NCBI GenBank assembly: GCA_031261785.1
Contig: JAISIZ010000044.1
Span: 1-34,234 of the forward strand
Reading direction: 5' to 3'
DNA: 34,234 bases
Source: Mediterranea sp. (in: CFB group bacteria)
Lineage (GTDB): Bacteria; Bacteroidota; Bacteroidia; Bacteroidales; Bacteroidaceae
How positions within the stretch are numbered: the stretch's first letter is position 1; each line of letters begins with the position of its first letter. Shown piece after piece: positions 1 through 8,601 of the stretch. The position numbers and the translations under genes are program-made. The notes below the pieces were generated by a model that was not told the DNA's origin, did no database searches, and was given only the letters and a program-made list of their open reading frames with translations.

Positions 1-180
1 AGAAAAAAGCCCGAGCTTTTGTAATCAGATTTCGGGAATGGAGAAAAAAGCCCGGGCTTTTGTAATCAGATTTCGGGAATGAAGAAAAAAGCCCGAGCTT
101 TTGTAATCAGATTTCGGGAATGAAGAAAAAAGCCCGGACTTTTGTAATCAGATTTCGGGAATGGAGAAAAAAGCCCGGAC
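1..180. repeat. Tandem array of a 41-bp unit, left copy
   Basis: Units begin at 1, 42, 83, 124 and 165, an exact 41-bp period. The last unit is truncated. The 20-base core gtaatcagatttcgggaatg is identical in the full units. The other part is a near-palindrome around AAAAGCCCGGGCTTTT in which only two or three bases vary. The palindrome could form a terminator-like hairpin, and CCCGA could instead pair with the downstream TCGGG. The array may continue left of the window. A second copy in the same orientation lies at 28339-28483. There are no spacers, so it is not a CRISPR array. Confidence 0.93.
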
Positions 181-215
181 TTATCGTTCCATGCGAAGAT
201 TGCTTGTGAAAGTCT

Positions 216-238
216 GGGGTGAAAAAAACGCCCCTTTC
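216..238 (+). terminator. Hairpin plus T-rich tail upstream of fecR
   Basis: GGGGTG and CGCCCC flank a run of seven A residues, giving a 6-bp stem with one G-T pair. The bases TTTCGTTT follow. This resembles a rho-independent terminator for a rightward transcript coming from outside the window, or a leader hairpin for fecR. The stem is short, so the call is tentative. Confidence 0.4.
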
Positions 239-291
239 GTTTAGGAACTCTCCGTCCGCGGTGCGTCTACCTAATAAAGACAACGAAGAAA

Positions 292-1212
292 ATGGAGAAT
301 AACAACGATAAGGAAGCTCGGGATCAACGCCTCGTCGACCTGGCCACCGACACGCTCAACGTGTTGAAGGAGGTGAATATGGACAGGAAGTGGAAGGAGA
401 TGGAACGTCGCGTCGACGCCGCCCGCCGCCAATACTGGTGGAGACAGGCGCAGCGTGTGGCCGCCATGCTCACCATACCCCTGCTCCTCGCCGTGGTGGC
501 GCAATACTACATCTATAATAATAAGGTAGAACCGACGCGATGGCTCGAGGCGAGCACCAATCCGGGGATGACCACCACCGTCACCCTGCCCGACGGCACG
601 CGGGTGCATCTCAACTCCGAGTCGTCGCTGAGCTACCCGACCCATTTCGCCGACAAGCAACGCATGGTGTCGCTCAGCGGGGAAGGATACTTCGAGGTGA
701 GCAAGAACGCCGACCAGCCCTTCATCGTCTCCACCCCGCGGCAACTGCGGGTGGAGGTGACCGGCACACACTTCAACGTGGAAGCCTACCCCGAGGACGA
801 AAAGGTAATCACCACACTGATAGAGGGTGGCGTGAGCGTGTACTGCCCCGACTACAACCCGAACAAGAAGATAAAGCTCTCGCCGCGGCAGAAGCTGGTC
901 TACGCCGAGACCGACAAGTCGATGAAGCTGTTCACCACCACGGGCGAGGCGGAGACCGCGTGGAAAGACGGAAAGATCATCTTCCGCAACACCCCCCTGA
1001 ACGAGGCGTTGCGGATGCTCGAGAAACGCTTCAACGTGGAATTCATCGTGAAGAATCCGCGCCTGCTGACCAACGACGGCTTCACCGGAACCTTCACCCA
1101 CCAACGGTTAGAGCGTATCCTGGAATACTTCAAGATATCGTCGCGCATCAAGTGGAGATACGTGGAAAGTCCCGACATCAAGGACGAACGAAGCAAGATA
1201 GAGATTTATTAA
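292..1212 (+). CDS. FecR-family anti-sigma factor
   Basis: This is a 306-residue inner-membrane anti-sigma regulator of the type that holds an ECF sigma factor until a TonB-dependent transporter reports ligand. The first 50 residues are charged and cytoplasmic. One membrane segment lies at about 53-75 (VAAMLTIPLLLAVVAQYYIY). The FecR domain follows at about 92-185, with TLPDGTRVHLNSESSLSYP and the LSGEGYFEV motif. The C-terminal part (about 228-300, NTPLNEALRMLEKRFNVEF) is an STN-like DUF4974-type domain that would contact the partner transporter in the periplasm. Length is normal for the family. The next gene is a SusC with an STN domain, which is the expected partner. The cognate sigma factor, usually immediately upstream, is not between the left edge and this gene. 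It may lie left of the array or elsewhere. The start follows an A-rich leader. Confidence 0.93.
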   Translation: MENNNDKEARDQRLVDLATDTLNVLKEVNMDRKWKEMERRVDAARRQYWWRQAQRVAAMLTIPLLLAVVAQYYIYNNKVEPTRWLEASTNPGMTTTVTLPDGTRVHLNSESSLSYPTHFADKQRMVSLSGEGYFEVSKNADQPFIVSTPRQLRVEVTGTHFNVEAYPEDEKVITTLIEGGVSVYCPDYNPNKKIKLSPRQKLVYAETDKSMKLFTTTGEAETAWKDGKIIFRNTPLNEALRMLEKRFNVEFIVKNPRLLTNDGFTGTFTHQRLERILEYFKISSRIKWRYVESPDIKDERSKIEIY

Positions 1213-1262
1213 ATAATACCCACCCCCATGAAAAATAGACCTCCATAACCCCGAAAAGAAAA

Positions 1263-1296
1263 CATGCGAACGGATATTGGCGTATCCGTCCGCATG
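1263..1296. promoter_or_regulatory. Long hairpin in the fecR-susC intergenic region
   Basis: CATGCGAACGGATA and TATCCGTCCGCATG form a 14-bp stem with one mismatch around the six-base loop TTGGCG. There is no T-run on the plus strand, so it is not a classic terminator for fecR. On the minus strand it would be followed by TTTTCTTTTC. A 10-bp palindrome, CAAGCGCTTG, lies shortly downstream at 1314-1323. Likely roles are an mRNA stabiliser or attenuator that separates fecR from susC expression, or an operator. This is inferred from structure only. Confidence 0.6.
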
Positions 1297-1379
1297 GAAA
1301 AGAGAGAATGCTCCAAGCGCTTGTTTGGCGACACGCACGGAGCGAAACCTTTTATTAACTTCTAAGTCGTTACAAAATT

Positions 1380-4300
1380 ATGCAAAAATGTTGTATTACC
1401 CATCAACATAAAGTGATTAATTCACTCTTGTTGACCTTTAATCAGATTCCTTTAGCCATGAGAATGTTTTTCCTAATCTTGGCATGCAGCATAGGAATGG
1501 CCCACGCCACAGGCAGCTATGCGCAGAACGCGATAATCAGCGTACACGCTGAAAGACAGACGGTAGGCGACGTCCTGCAACTCATCGAGGAGCAGTCCGA
1601 CTTCGGCTTCTTCTTCAATAACAAGCACGTGGACCTGAAACGGGTCGTCTCCATCAAGGCCGACCGGAGCAACATCTTCGCCGTACTCGACGAGCTGTTC
1701 CAGGGAACTAACGTGCGCTACTCCGTGCTCGACAAAAAGATCATTCTCTCTACCGAGATAATCCCCACCGCGCAACAACAAGGCCGACGTGTCACGGGAC
1801 GGGTGACCGACAGCGACGGAGAGCCGCTCATAGGCGCCACCGTGAAGGTGAGGGGCGGCAGCACCGGAACCATCACCGACATGGACGGACGATTCGCCAT
1901 CACCGCCACCGACGGCAGCACGATCGAAGTGTCGTACATCGGCTACGTCGCCCAGACAGTGACGGCCAACGGACAGCAGGAACTGCGAATCGTGATGCTG
2001 GCCGACAACGAGACACTCGACGAGGTGATCGTGATAGGCTACGGCACCGTAAAGAAGAGCCACCTCACCGGATCCGTCTCCTCCATCACAGAGAAAGACC
2101 TGCAAGGCAACGTGGCCCGCAGCGCCGCGTCGGCACTGCAAGGCAAGGTGGCCGGCGTGACGGTATCCACCAACACCGGCCAGCCGGGACAGGCCATGAC
2201 TATCAATATCCGGGGAATCAGCTCGCTAAGCTCCACCGCACCGCTCTACGTCATCGACGGCGTGTATGGCGACATCAACATGGTCGACCCATCCGACATC
2301 CAGTCCATCGAAGTGCTGAAGGACGCCTCGGCGGCGGCCATCTACGGCTCGAGGGCGGCCAACGGCGTCATACTCATCACCACCAAGGGCGGCCAATACC
2401 AAACGGCGACACGCGTCACCGTGGACGCTTACGCCGGTGTGCAGACCGTGGCCAAGAAATTGGACGTGATGAACGGAGACCAATACCGCGACTTCGCCAA
2501 GCTGTACAACATCAACCAGAACGTGAGCGAGGTGACGGGATGGAAAGGGAAAGGCACCGACTGGCAAGACGAGGTGTTCGACCAAGCCTTCATCAGCAAG
2601 GTCAACCTCAACGTCTCGGGCGGAAGCCAGACGGCCACGTTCAACGTGTCGGGAAGCTACACCAAGCAAGACGGCATCATCAAGACCACCGGCTACGAGG
2701 CGTGGAACCTGCGCACGAAGAACACCTTCTCGTTCTTCGACAACCACGTGCGATTGGGCAATACCTTCACCATACGCATGAGCCGCACCGACTACGACAA
2801 TTTCGAGACCTCCACGCTGACCAACATCGTGCCCATGCAGCCGGTGTACGACTACGACAACACTGAGCTGGCCGGACACTGGGGACGCACACCCGCATGG
2901 GCGAAACCCGCGGGCAATCCCGTGGGCGACCTCGAGGCGCACGACAACCAACGCCACAACGTGGACCTGATGCTGAACGGATGGGCCGAGGTCGACCTCT
3001 TCCTGAAAGGGCTGAAGTACAAGCTCAACGTGGGCGTGAACCGCTATACGTACCGTAACTACAGCGACGTGGTGCCCTACTACTTCAGCGCGCAAGCCCA
3101 GCAAGCCACCACGCAGCTCGACGAGAGCACCGCTTGGCAGAACGAGTGGCTCGTGGAGAACACGCTACACTACGACAACAGCTTTGGCAAGCACAATGTC
3201 AACGTGGTGGCCGGATACTCGGCCCAACGCACCAATTTCCGCGACTTCAGCGCGGGAGCCAAGGATATGCCCAACGGGCTGCACGTGATCGGCGCCGGAG
3301 ACCCTAACGAGGCCACCTCGGGCGGCTCCACCTGGAAGGAATCTCTGGTGTCGATGTTCGCCCGCGCCATGTATTCGTACGACGACAAGTACCTGGCCAG
3401 CGTCTCCATCCGCCGTGACGGCTCCTCCAAGTTCGCCAAGGGGCATAAGTGGGGCAGCTTCCCCTCAGCCTCCGTGGGATGGAACATGGCCAACGAGGAG
3501 TTCTTCAGCACGCTGCGACCCACCGTCAACCTGCTCAAGCTCCGCGTGGGATACGGCGTGCTGGGCAATCTGAACGGCATCGGACGATACGCCACGCAGT
3601 CGGCTCCCGTGCTGGGCTACAACGGCGTGTTCGGCAACGCGTGGGTAAGCAACGGCTCCATCACGGGCGTAAGCTGGGTCAGCCCGCAAAACACCACCTG
3701 GGAGAAGACCAAGACGCTGAATATCGGAGCCGACCTGGGCCTGTGGAGCAACAAGCTCACGCTCACGGCCGACTACTTCGTGCAGAAGACCACCGACATG
3801 CTGCTCGACATCCCGCAACCCTCCAGCTTCGGACTGGGAGGCACGCCGACACTCAACGCCGGCAACGTGACCAACAAGGGCGTGGAACTCGCCCTGAACT
3901 GGCGCGACAACGTGGGCGAGCTGAGCTATAGCGCCGGCGTGAACGCCACCTTCCTGAGCAACGAGCTGACCAAGGTCACCATAGGCGAACGCACCGAATG
4001 GAGCGGATACAATCCGCACGAAGGCGGCGTCATCACCTACTCCAAGCTCGGATACCCCATCGGCGGCTTCTGGCTCATCAAGACCGACGGCATCTTCCAA
4101 AGCCAAAGTGAGGTAGACGCCTACAAGAACGCCAAGGGCGAATTGATACAGCCCAACGCCATCCCCGGAGACCTGCGCTACGTCGACGACAACGGCGACG
4201 GCAAGATAGACGGCACCGACCGACAATTCGCCGGAACGGCATTGCCGAAGATCAGCCTCGGCGTGAACCTGAGCGCCGCCTGGAGAGGCATCGACCTGCG

Positions 4301-4799
4301 CCTCTTCTTCGACGGACAGTTCGGGCACAAGCTCTACAACGCCATACCTTATTACAATGCCAAGCAAGAGGGCGTGGTGAACTTCCTCGCCGACATGGGC
4401 AACTCCTGGCGGGCCGACAACACCGGTACCGACATACCCCGCTTCATAGGCACCAGCAGCGACCCTACCACCAGCACCGACAACAACGGCACCAAATGGG
4501 CCTACACCGACCGCTGGCTGGAAAGCGGTAACTTCTTCCGACTGAAGACCCTCGAGCTGGGTTACACCCTGCCCAAGGCCCTCACCCTGAAAGCCAAACT
4601 GCAAAACGTACGCGTATACACCGCCATGGAGAACCTCTTCACGCTAACCAGCTACACCGGCTACACCCCCGACCTCGGTATCAACACCGGACTGGGAGCC
4701 GTCGGATCGGGCACCGACATCGTGATGAGCCGCGGATGCGACGACGGACGCTACCCGCTGGCGCGCACCTTCACCTTTGGCTTGCAAGTAACATTCTAA
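1380..4799 (+). CDS. SusC/RagA-family TonB-dependent transporter with STN signalling domain
   Basis: This 1139-residue outer-membrane transporter is at the upper end of SusC lengths because of its signalling domain. The order is: signal peptide (cleavage probably after SYAQ, near 49), STN domain at about 50-124 (QTVGDVLQLIEEQSDFGFFF), carboxypeptidase-D-like domain at about 137-208 (GEPLIGATVKVRG), TonB box at about 214-223 (DEVIVIGYGT), plug to about 345 (YVIDGVYGD, SIEVLKDASAAAIYGSRAA), then the 22-strand barrel ending in an aromatic residue (LQVTF). The STN domain is what a FecR partner senses, so the ligand probably induces this operon through the gene upstream. SusD follows after 23 bp. 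A second in-frame ATG at 1458 (MRMFFLIL) could be the true start. The longer start is kept because STN-type SusC proteins often carry a long basic leader. The substrate is unknown. Confidence 0.95.
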   Translation: MQKCCITHQHKVINSLLLTFNQIPLAMRMFFLILACSIGMAHATGSYAQNAIISVHAERQTVGDVLQLIEEQSDFGFFFNNKHVDLKRVVSIKADRSNIFAVLDELFQGTNVRYSVLDKKIILSTEIIPTAQQQGRRVTGRVTDSDGEPLIGATVKVRGGSTGTITDMDGRFAITATDGSTIEVSYIGYVAQTVTANGQQELRIVMLADNETLDEVIVIGYGTVKKSHLTGSVSSITEKDLQGNVARSAASALQGKVAGVTVSTNTGQPGQAMTINIRGISSLSSTAPLYVIDGVYGDINMVDPSDIQSIEVLKDASAAAIYGSRAANGVILITTKGGQYQTATRVTVDAYAGVQTVAKKLDVMNGDQYRDFAKLYNINQNVSEVTGWKGKGTDWQDEVFDQAFISKVNLNVSGGSQTATFNVSGSYTKQDGIIKTTGYEAWNLRTKNTFSFFDNHVRLGNTFTIRMSRTDYDNFETSTLTNIVPMQPVYDYDNTELAGHWGRTPAWAKPAGNPVGDLEAHDNQRHNVDLMLNGWAEVDLFLKGLKYKLNVGVNRYTYRNYSDVVPYYFSAQAQQATTQLDESTAWQNEWLVENTLHYDNSFGKHNVNVVAGYSAQRTNFRDFSAGAKDMPNGLHVIGAGDPNEATSGGSTWKESLVSMFARAMYSYDDKYLASVSIRRDGSSKFAKGHKWGSFPSASVGWNMANEEFFSTLRPTVNLLKLRVGYGVLGNLNGIGRYATQSAPVLGYNGVFGNAWVSNGSITGVSWVSPQNTTWEKTKTLNIGADLGLWSNKLTLTADYFVQKTTDMLLDIPQPSSFGLGGTPTLNAGNVTNKGVELALNWRDNVGELSYSAGVNATFLSNELTKVTIGERTEWSGYNPHEGGVITYSKLGYPIGGFWLIKTDGIFQSQSEVDAYKNAKGELIQPNAIPGDLRYVDDNGDGKIDGTDRQFAGTALPKISLGVNLSAAWRGIDLRLFFDGQFGHKLYNAIPYYNAKQEGVVNFLADMGNSWRADNTGTDIPRFIGTSSDPTTSTDNNGTKWAYTDRWLESGNFFRLKTLELGYTLPKALTLKAKLQNVRVYTAMENLFTLTSYTGYTPDLGINTGLGAVGSGTDIVMSRGCDDGRYPLARTFTFGLQVTF

Positions 4800-4822
4800 C
4801 TTTCATCTAAAAACAAAACAGT

Positions 4823-6457
4823 ATGAACATCAAGAAATATATGGCGGCACTCGTGCTCGCCCCCATGCTGACCACATCGTGCAGCAGCAGCTTCCTGGAC
4901 GAGGGGAACGACCCTAACAAAGAGACTGACGGCACCTTCTGGACCAAGGAAGAGAACGTGACGCGCGGACTGACGGCCGTGTACAACCCCATCCGCGACG
5001 AGATGTACGGATACTACGGCGCGTATAGCGGCATCTGGAACAACTCCATGCGGGCCGACGACCTCTTCCCCACACGCAACGAGGAGGCTTTCGCCTGGGA
5101 GATTCTCACCTACAACAACACCCCGGAGACGAAGGACGACCCCTGGTCGAAACTCTACACCGGCATACAGTTCGCCAACGAGTTCCTCTACTCGGCACCC
5201 AACGTCACCATGGACGCTACCAAGCTGAACCAGATGATGGGCGAGGCGCACTTCATGCGCGGCTTCCAACTCTTCCTGCTGCAGCAGAACTACGGCGGAG
5301 CGGTGGTACGCACGCTACCGCAGAAAGCCGACTCCGAACAGCACGGCTGGAGCGGACAGGCCGACGTGCTGGCGCAGTGCGAGAGCGACTTCCTCGCCGC
5401 TATCGAGGCCCTGCCCCCCAGCAGGCCCGCCAGCGAGAACGGACGTATCACCAAGGGAGCCGCCATCGCCATGCTCGGCAAGACGTACCTCTGGCAAGGC
5501 AAGTACCCCGAAGCCAAGGCGCAGTTCGAGCTGATCATGAAATCGCCCTATACCTACGACCTCACCACCAACTACGAGGATAATTTCAAGAACGACACCG
5601 AGTTCAACCGCGAGTCCATCTACGAGATCGATTACGGATTCTTCGGCAACGCCAACAGCACCTGGGGCAACTCGGTAGGCACCAACGCCTTCATGGGCAA
5701 CAACCTGGCCAACTTCTTCGGCCCACAGCTCCCGCAAGGAGGCGGATGGTACAAGATGCAACCCTCGGCTCACCTCGTCAACGAGTTTATTGCCGAACCT
5801 CGCCCCGTCGGCAGCGACACCAAGTGGGACAAGCGCATCTACACCACCTGCTACTTCAAGTACAGCGACTACGGCGACGTGAGAGCTGACGAGACGTGGT
5901 ACGCAGACATCGACTTCGACACCATGTGGGGCAGTGCCGGCAACAAGGTGAACCCCGCCCCGCAATGGCCCACCATCGATGGCGCGGCGGGACGATTCAT
6001 CTTCAAGAAGCACACCGCCTGGTGGAGTCCCAACGGATGCACCATGTACGGCGGAAACGAGCAGGCGCGCGACAACAATCTCCGCGTGATGCGATTCGCC
6101 GAGGTGCTCTTCCTGCACGCCGAAGCCTGCCTGCAGACGGGCGACGTAGGCAGTGCCATGGCCGACATCAACCGCATCCGCGTACGGGCCGGACTGCCCG
6201 AGAAGAACATAGCCGACGTCACCGCCGCCTGGACCGAGCTGCGCAAGCAGAAGCTGCTCGAGTTCTGCGCCGAGAACATCCGCTGGTACGACCTTATCCG
6301 CTGGTACGACGACGCCGCGCTGAAGAGCTACCTCGTCGCCAGCAAGGATCCCGGACAAAGCCCGTCCAACTTCCAGCCCAAGCATCGCTTCCTGCCCATT
6401 CCGCAAGCGGAAGTGGATGCCAACACCATGCTGGAGCAGAAACCCGAATGGCAATAA
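4823..6457 (+). CDS. SusD/RagB-family surface glycan-binding lipoprotein
   Basis: This 544-residue lipoprotein forms the lid over the preceding SusC and captures ligand at the cell surface. The lipobox is LTTSC with the acylated cysteine at 20. SusD features include the early FLDEG element, the helical region GEAHFMRGFQLFLLQQNYGG, and a TPR-like segment (AMLGKTYLWQGKYPEAKAQF). The C-terminal part carries RFAEVLFLHAEACLQTGD and the IRVRAGLP helix common to the family. It lies 23 bp after susC and 12 bp before the sulfotransferase gene, so the three are probably co-transcribed. The ligand cannot be read from the sequence. Confidence 0.94.
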   Translation: MNIKKYMAALVLAPMLTTSCSSSFLDEGNDPNKETDGTFWTKEENVTRGLTAVYNPIRDEMYGYYGAYSGIWNNSMRADDLFPTRNEEAFAWEILTYNNTPETKDDPWSKLYTGIQFANEFLYSAPNVTMDATKLNQMMGEAHFMRGFQLFLLQQNYGGAVVRTLPQKADSEQHGWSGQADVLAQCESDFLAAIEALPPSRPASENGRITKGAAIAMLGKTYLWQGKYPEAKAQFELIMKSPYTYDLTTNYEDNFKNDTEFNRESIYEIDYGFFGNANSTWGNSVGTNAFMGNNLANFFGPQLPQGGGWYKMQPSAHLVNEFIAEPRPVGSDTKWDKRIYTTCYFKYSDYGDVRADETWYADIDFDTMWGSAGNKVNPAPQWPTIDGAAGRFIFKKHTAWWSPNGCTMYGGNEQARDNNLRVMRFAEVLFLHAEACLQTGDVGSAMADINRIRVRAGLPEKNIADVTAAWTELRKQKLLEFCAENIRWYDLIRWYDDAALKSYLVASKDPGQSPSNFQPKHRFLPIPQAEVDANTMLEQKPEWQ

Positions 6458-6469
6458 ACGCAACGCCTC

Positions 6470-8128
6470 ATGAACAGATTTATCCTTAAACAATACCTCC
6501 GCGGCGGCTTGGCGCTGACCATCGGTCTCGCCATCGCCGCCTGCGGCGACGACAACCTCGCCGAGAAGCTCCCCGACAATCCGCCCGTGGAGCAGCCCGA
6601 CGATCCACAGCCCCAAGCGCCGAGCTTCACCGCCACCGTGGCAGCCGTCACCGTGGATCCCACGGGCTTCTGCCCGCTGGCGGCGAGGATCCGCGTCAAC
6701 ACCTCGGGAGGCATGGCCATACAGGCCTCCGTGCGACCCAAGCCCGACGCCGTGACACCCGCGCAAGAGCATCTGTTCCCATATAGCGAAGGGGCGGCGC
6801 AGTTCATCGACGTGCTCGGTCTCTATCCCGACTACACCAATGAGGTGGAGCTGACCTTCCTCGACCAGCAGGGCGCACAGAAAGCCGACACGCTGATAAA
6901 GATACCCGTCGGCCCGCTCACCATGCCCAACGTGCCGCCCATACGCCGGGTGCTCACCGCCAACATATCCCGTATGGAGCCGGGCATGAACCTCGCCCTC
7001 TTCACCCCCTCGGGCGAGAACGACACCTCCATGCCCTACATGGTCGACGCCGATGGCGAGATACGCTACATACTCAACTGGCGCGAATCGGAGAAAATGG
7101 CGCACACCATCTTCCACGCCACCTTCGCCAGGATGAAGGATGGCAACTGGCTCACGGCCGACAACAACACGGGGCGCGTACACATCGTCAACCCCCTGGG
7201 CGAGTGGATACGCACCTACGACTTCATGCCCGACGGCTACCGATTCCACCACGAGGCCAGGGAGATGGCCAATGGCAACCTCATCTCCAACATGACCCAA
7301 CAAAACGCCCTCAGGGCCGATGGAGTGACCAAGCGCATACGCGACCAGATCGTGGAATGGGACCCGCAGACGGGCACTATCGTACACGAATGGGACCTGG
7401 CCAACATGATCGACTCCATGAGGTTCGGCGAGAACGTGCTGGGCGTGGTGCCGCAGATGCACTCGCTATCCAACTGGGTGCACAACAACGCCATCGTCGA
7501 CTGGGGCGACAACTACATCGCCTCGTCCCGCTACCAGGGCGTGTTCAAGTTCAAGCCCTCGGGAGAACTGATGTGGATACTCGCCCCGCACCGAGGCTGG
7601 CGCGAGCAGTTCAGGCCCTACCTGCTCACCCCGCTCGACGTTAGCGGAAACGTCATCGCCGACCCCACCGTGGCCGACGGAGCGACACATACCGACGACT
7701 TCGACTGGGTATGGGGCGCCCATGCCCCCGAGGTGCTTCCCGACGACAATCCCGACGACCACCTCCAGCGAATCATCGTGTACGACAACGGATTGGCACG
7801 CAACTTCGTCTACAACTACAACCAGACGCCCTACAGCCGTGCCGTCATCTACGAGATAGACGAAGAGAGAATGACCATCCGCCAGGTGTGGAACTTCGGC
7901 AAAGACATGCCGCAGTACTATACCTCCGAACGCTCCAATGCCGCCTACTTGCCGCAAACGGGCAACGTGCTCTTCTGCCCCTCGGGAGGCACCACCATGA
8001 GCAACGGCAACAAAGGTGCGTGCGTCATCGAGATAGACCCTGATACCGACGAGGTAGTCTACCATCTCGAGCTGGAACGCTCGGGAGGATTCCACCGGGT
8101 GTACCGGCTACCGCTCTATCCCGACTAA
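6470..8128 (+). CDS. Arylsulfate sulfotransferase (ASST family) lipoprotein
   Basis: This 552-residue protein is related to the PAPS-independent arylsulfotransferases, which move sulfate from one phenolic sulfate ester to another phenol. The signal peptide ends in a lipobox (AIAAC, cysteine 25). The following GDDN is acidic, as in surface-exported Bacteroidota lipoproteins. An N-terminal beta domain (about 50-150) precedes the propeller domain (about 185-545). Candidate catalytic residues are His260/261 (RFHHEAREM), His338 (NWVHNNAI), Arg354 (ASSRYQG) and His418 (WGAHAPEVL). The His338-His418 spacing of 80 equals that between His356 and the sulfate-accepting His436 of E. coli AssT, so His418 is the probable nucleophile. 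E. coli AssT is soluble and periplasmic, whereas this one is lipid-anchored. It is last in the fecR-susC-susD operon. The donor and acceptor are unknown. Confidence 0.88.
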   Translation: MNRFILKQYLRGGLALTIGLAIAACGDDNLAEKLPDNPPVEQPDDPQPQAPSFTATVAAVTVDPTGFCPLAARIRVNTSGGMAIQASVRPKPDAVTPAQEHLFPYSEGAAQFIDVLGLYPDYTNEVELTFLDQQGAQKADTLIKIPVGPLTMPNVPPIRRVLTANISRMEPGMNLALFTPSGENDTSMPYMVDADGEIRYILNWRESEKMAHTIFHATFARMKDGNWLTADNNTGRVHIVNPLGEWIRTYDFMPDGYRFHHEAREMANGNLISNMTQQNALRADGVTKRIRDQIVEWDPQTGTIVHEWDLANMIDSMRFGENVLGVVPQMHSLSNWVHNNAIVDWGDNYIASSRYQGVFKFKPSGELMWILAPHRGWREQFRPYLLTPLDVSGNVIADPTVADGATHTDDFDWVWGAHAPEVLPDDNPDDHLQRIIVYDNGLARNFVYNYNQTPYSRAVIYEIDEERMTIRQVWNFGKDMPQYYTSERSNAAYLPQTGNVLFCPSGGTTMSNGNKGACVIEIDPDTDEVVYHLELERSGGFHRVYRLPLYPD

Positions 8129-8130
8129 TT

Positions 8131-8210
8131 GTCTGACTGTTCCTTCAGACACACGGATGGCGTGGATGGCGAGGGGTTCGACACGAGAAACCCGAGCGTC
8201 CACGCCATCC
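8131..8210 (+). terminator. Paired hairpins after the sulfotransferase gene
   Basis: Just after the stop codon, GTCTGA and TCAGAC (8131-8150) make a 6-bp stem. A much larger hairpin follows at 8155-8210. Its outer 12-bp perfect stem is GGATGGCGTGGA with TCCACGCCATCC, and an inner GGGTT/AACCC stem sits inside it. There is no clean T-run, but the position at the end of the operon suggests transcription termination or 3'-end protection. Confidence 0.65.
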
Positions 8211-8277
8211 CCATCCAAATACCAATCGCACTTCGACCAGCCGCTCAAACAGCCTCTCAAAAAAGCGGAGACCCCGT

Positions 8278-8316
8278 AAAAGTATTCTTGACCACTCATT
8301 CATTATCTTACCGAAA
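8278..8316. repeat. Direct repeat flanking the toxin-antitoxin module, left copy
   Basis: This 39-bp stretch matches 9026-9064 at 35 positions without gaps. Mismatches fall at 8282, 8289, 8294 and 8310. The shared inner block is CTCATTCATTATCTT. The copies are 748 bp apart and enclose the toxin-antitoxin genes. This copy is also the upstream half of the module's promoter region. Confidence 0.9.
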
Positions 8317-8321
8317 AGCAC

Positions 8322-8329
8322 TATCTTTG
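8322..8329 (+). promoter_or_regulatory. Promoter -7 box for the toxin-antitoxin operon
   Basis: TATCTTTG matches the Bacteroidota -7 consensus TAnnTTTG and lies 35 bp upstream of the antitoxin start. No good TTTG -33 element stands at the expected distance, so the upstream element is degenerate or supplied by the direct repeat. Confidence 0.6.
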
Positions 8330-8364
8330 CCCTATCATTATTCACCCCTAAAAAAGAAAAGCGT

Positions 8365-8601
8365 ATGAGTACCGCATCATTGGCCGCAATGCAGAATGAT
8401 CTGATTCGCGACATATTGGCAACGAAAGATGCCTCCGTACTGAAGCGGGTCAAAGAGGCATTGGACACCAAGAAGCCCACCACCTCACGTACCAAGGAAG
8501 AAGCTTTGGCCGACTTCGACGAGGCATGCAAAGAATTAAAATTGAATTTGAAGGGAGATTTGGATTTTAAACCAGCGGAAGAGCTCTTGAATGAATTATA
8601 A
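8365..8601 (+). CDS. Putative antitoxin of a type II toxin-antitoxin module
   Basis: This small 78-residue protein would bind and neutralise the toxin encoded immediately downstream. It has a helical, charged N-terminal half (MQNDLIRDILATKDASVLKRVKEAL), and its acidic C-terminal tail (DLDFKPAEELLNEL) would suit toxin wrapping. I see no clear ribbon-helix-helix or helix-turn-helix signature. The antitoxin call therefore rests on size, on the 11-base overlap with the toxin gene, and on similar small partners of this RelE group in Bacteroidales. The ATG follows an A-rich leader (aaaaaagaaaagcgt). A TAnnTTTG box lies 35 bp upstream. Confidence 0.78.
   Translation: MSTASLAAMQNDLIRDILATKDASVLKRVKEALDTKKPTTSRTKEEALADFDEACKELKLNLKGDLDFKPAEELLNEL

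Noticed and set aside
1..180. CRISPR array
   Set aside because: The 41-bp units are directly adjacent without unique spacers, and no cas gene is present. The right copy has the same form.
3465..4604. 379-codon minus-strand frame inside susC
   Set aside because: Antisense to a clear SusC barrel, with biased composition rich in Val, Gly and His. No family features.
5315..7462. 715-codon open frame on the minus strand opposite SusD and ASST
   Set aside because: It is a shadow of GC-rich third codon positions. The plus-strand SusD and ASST proteins are unmistakable, and the minus frame has no recognisable domain.
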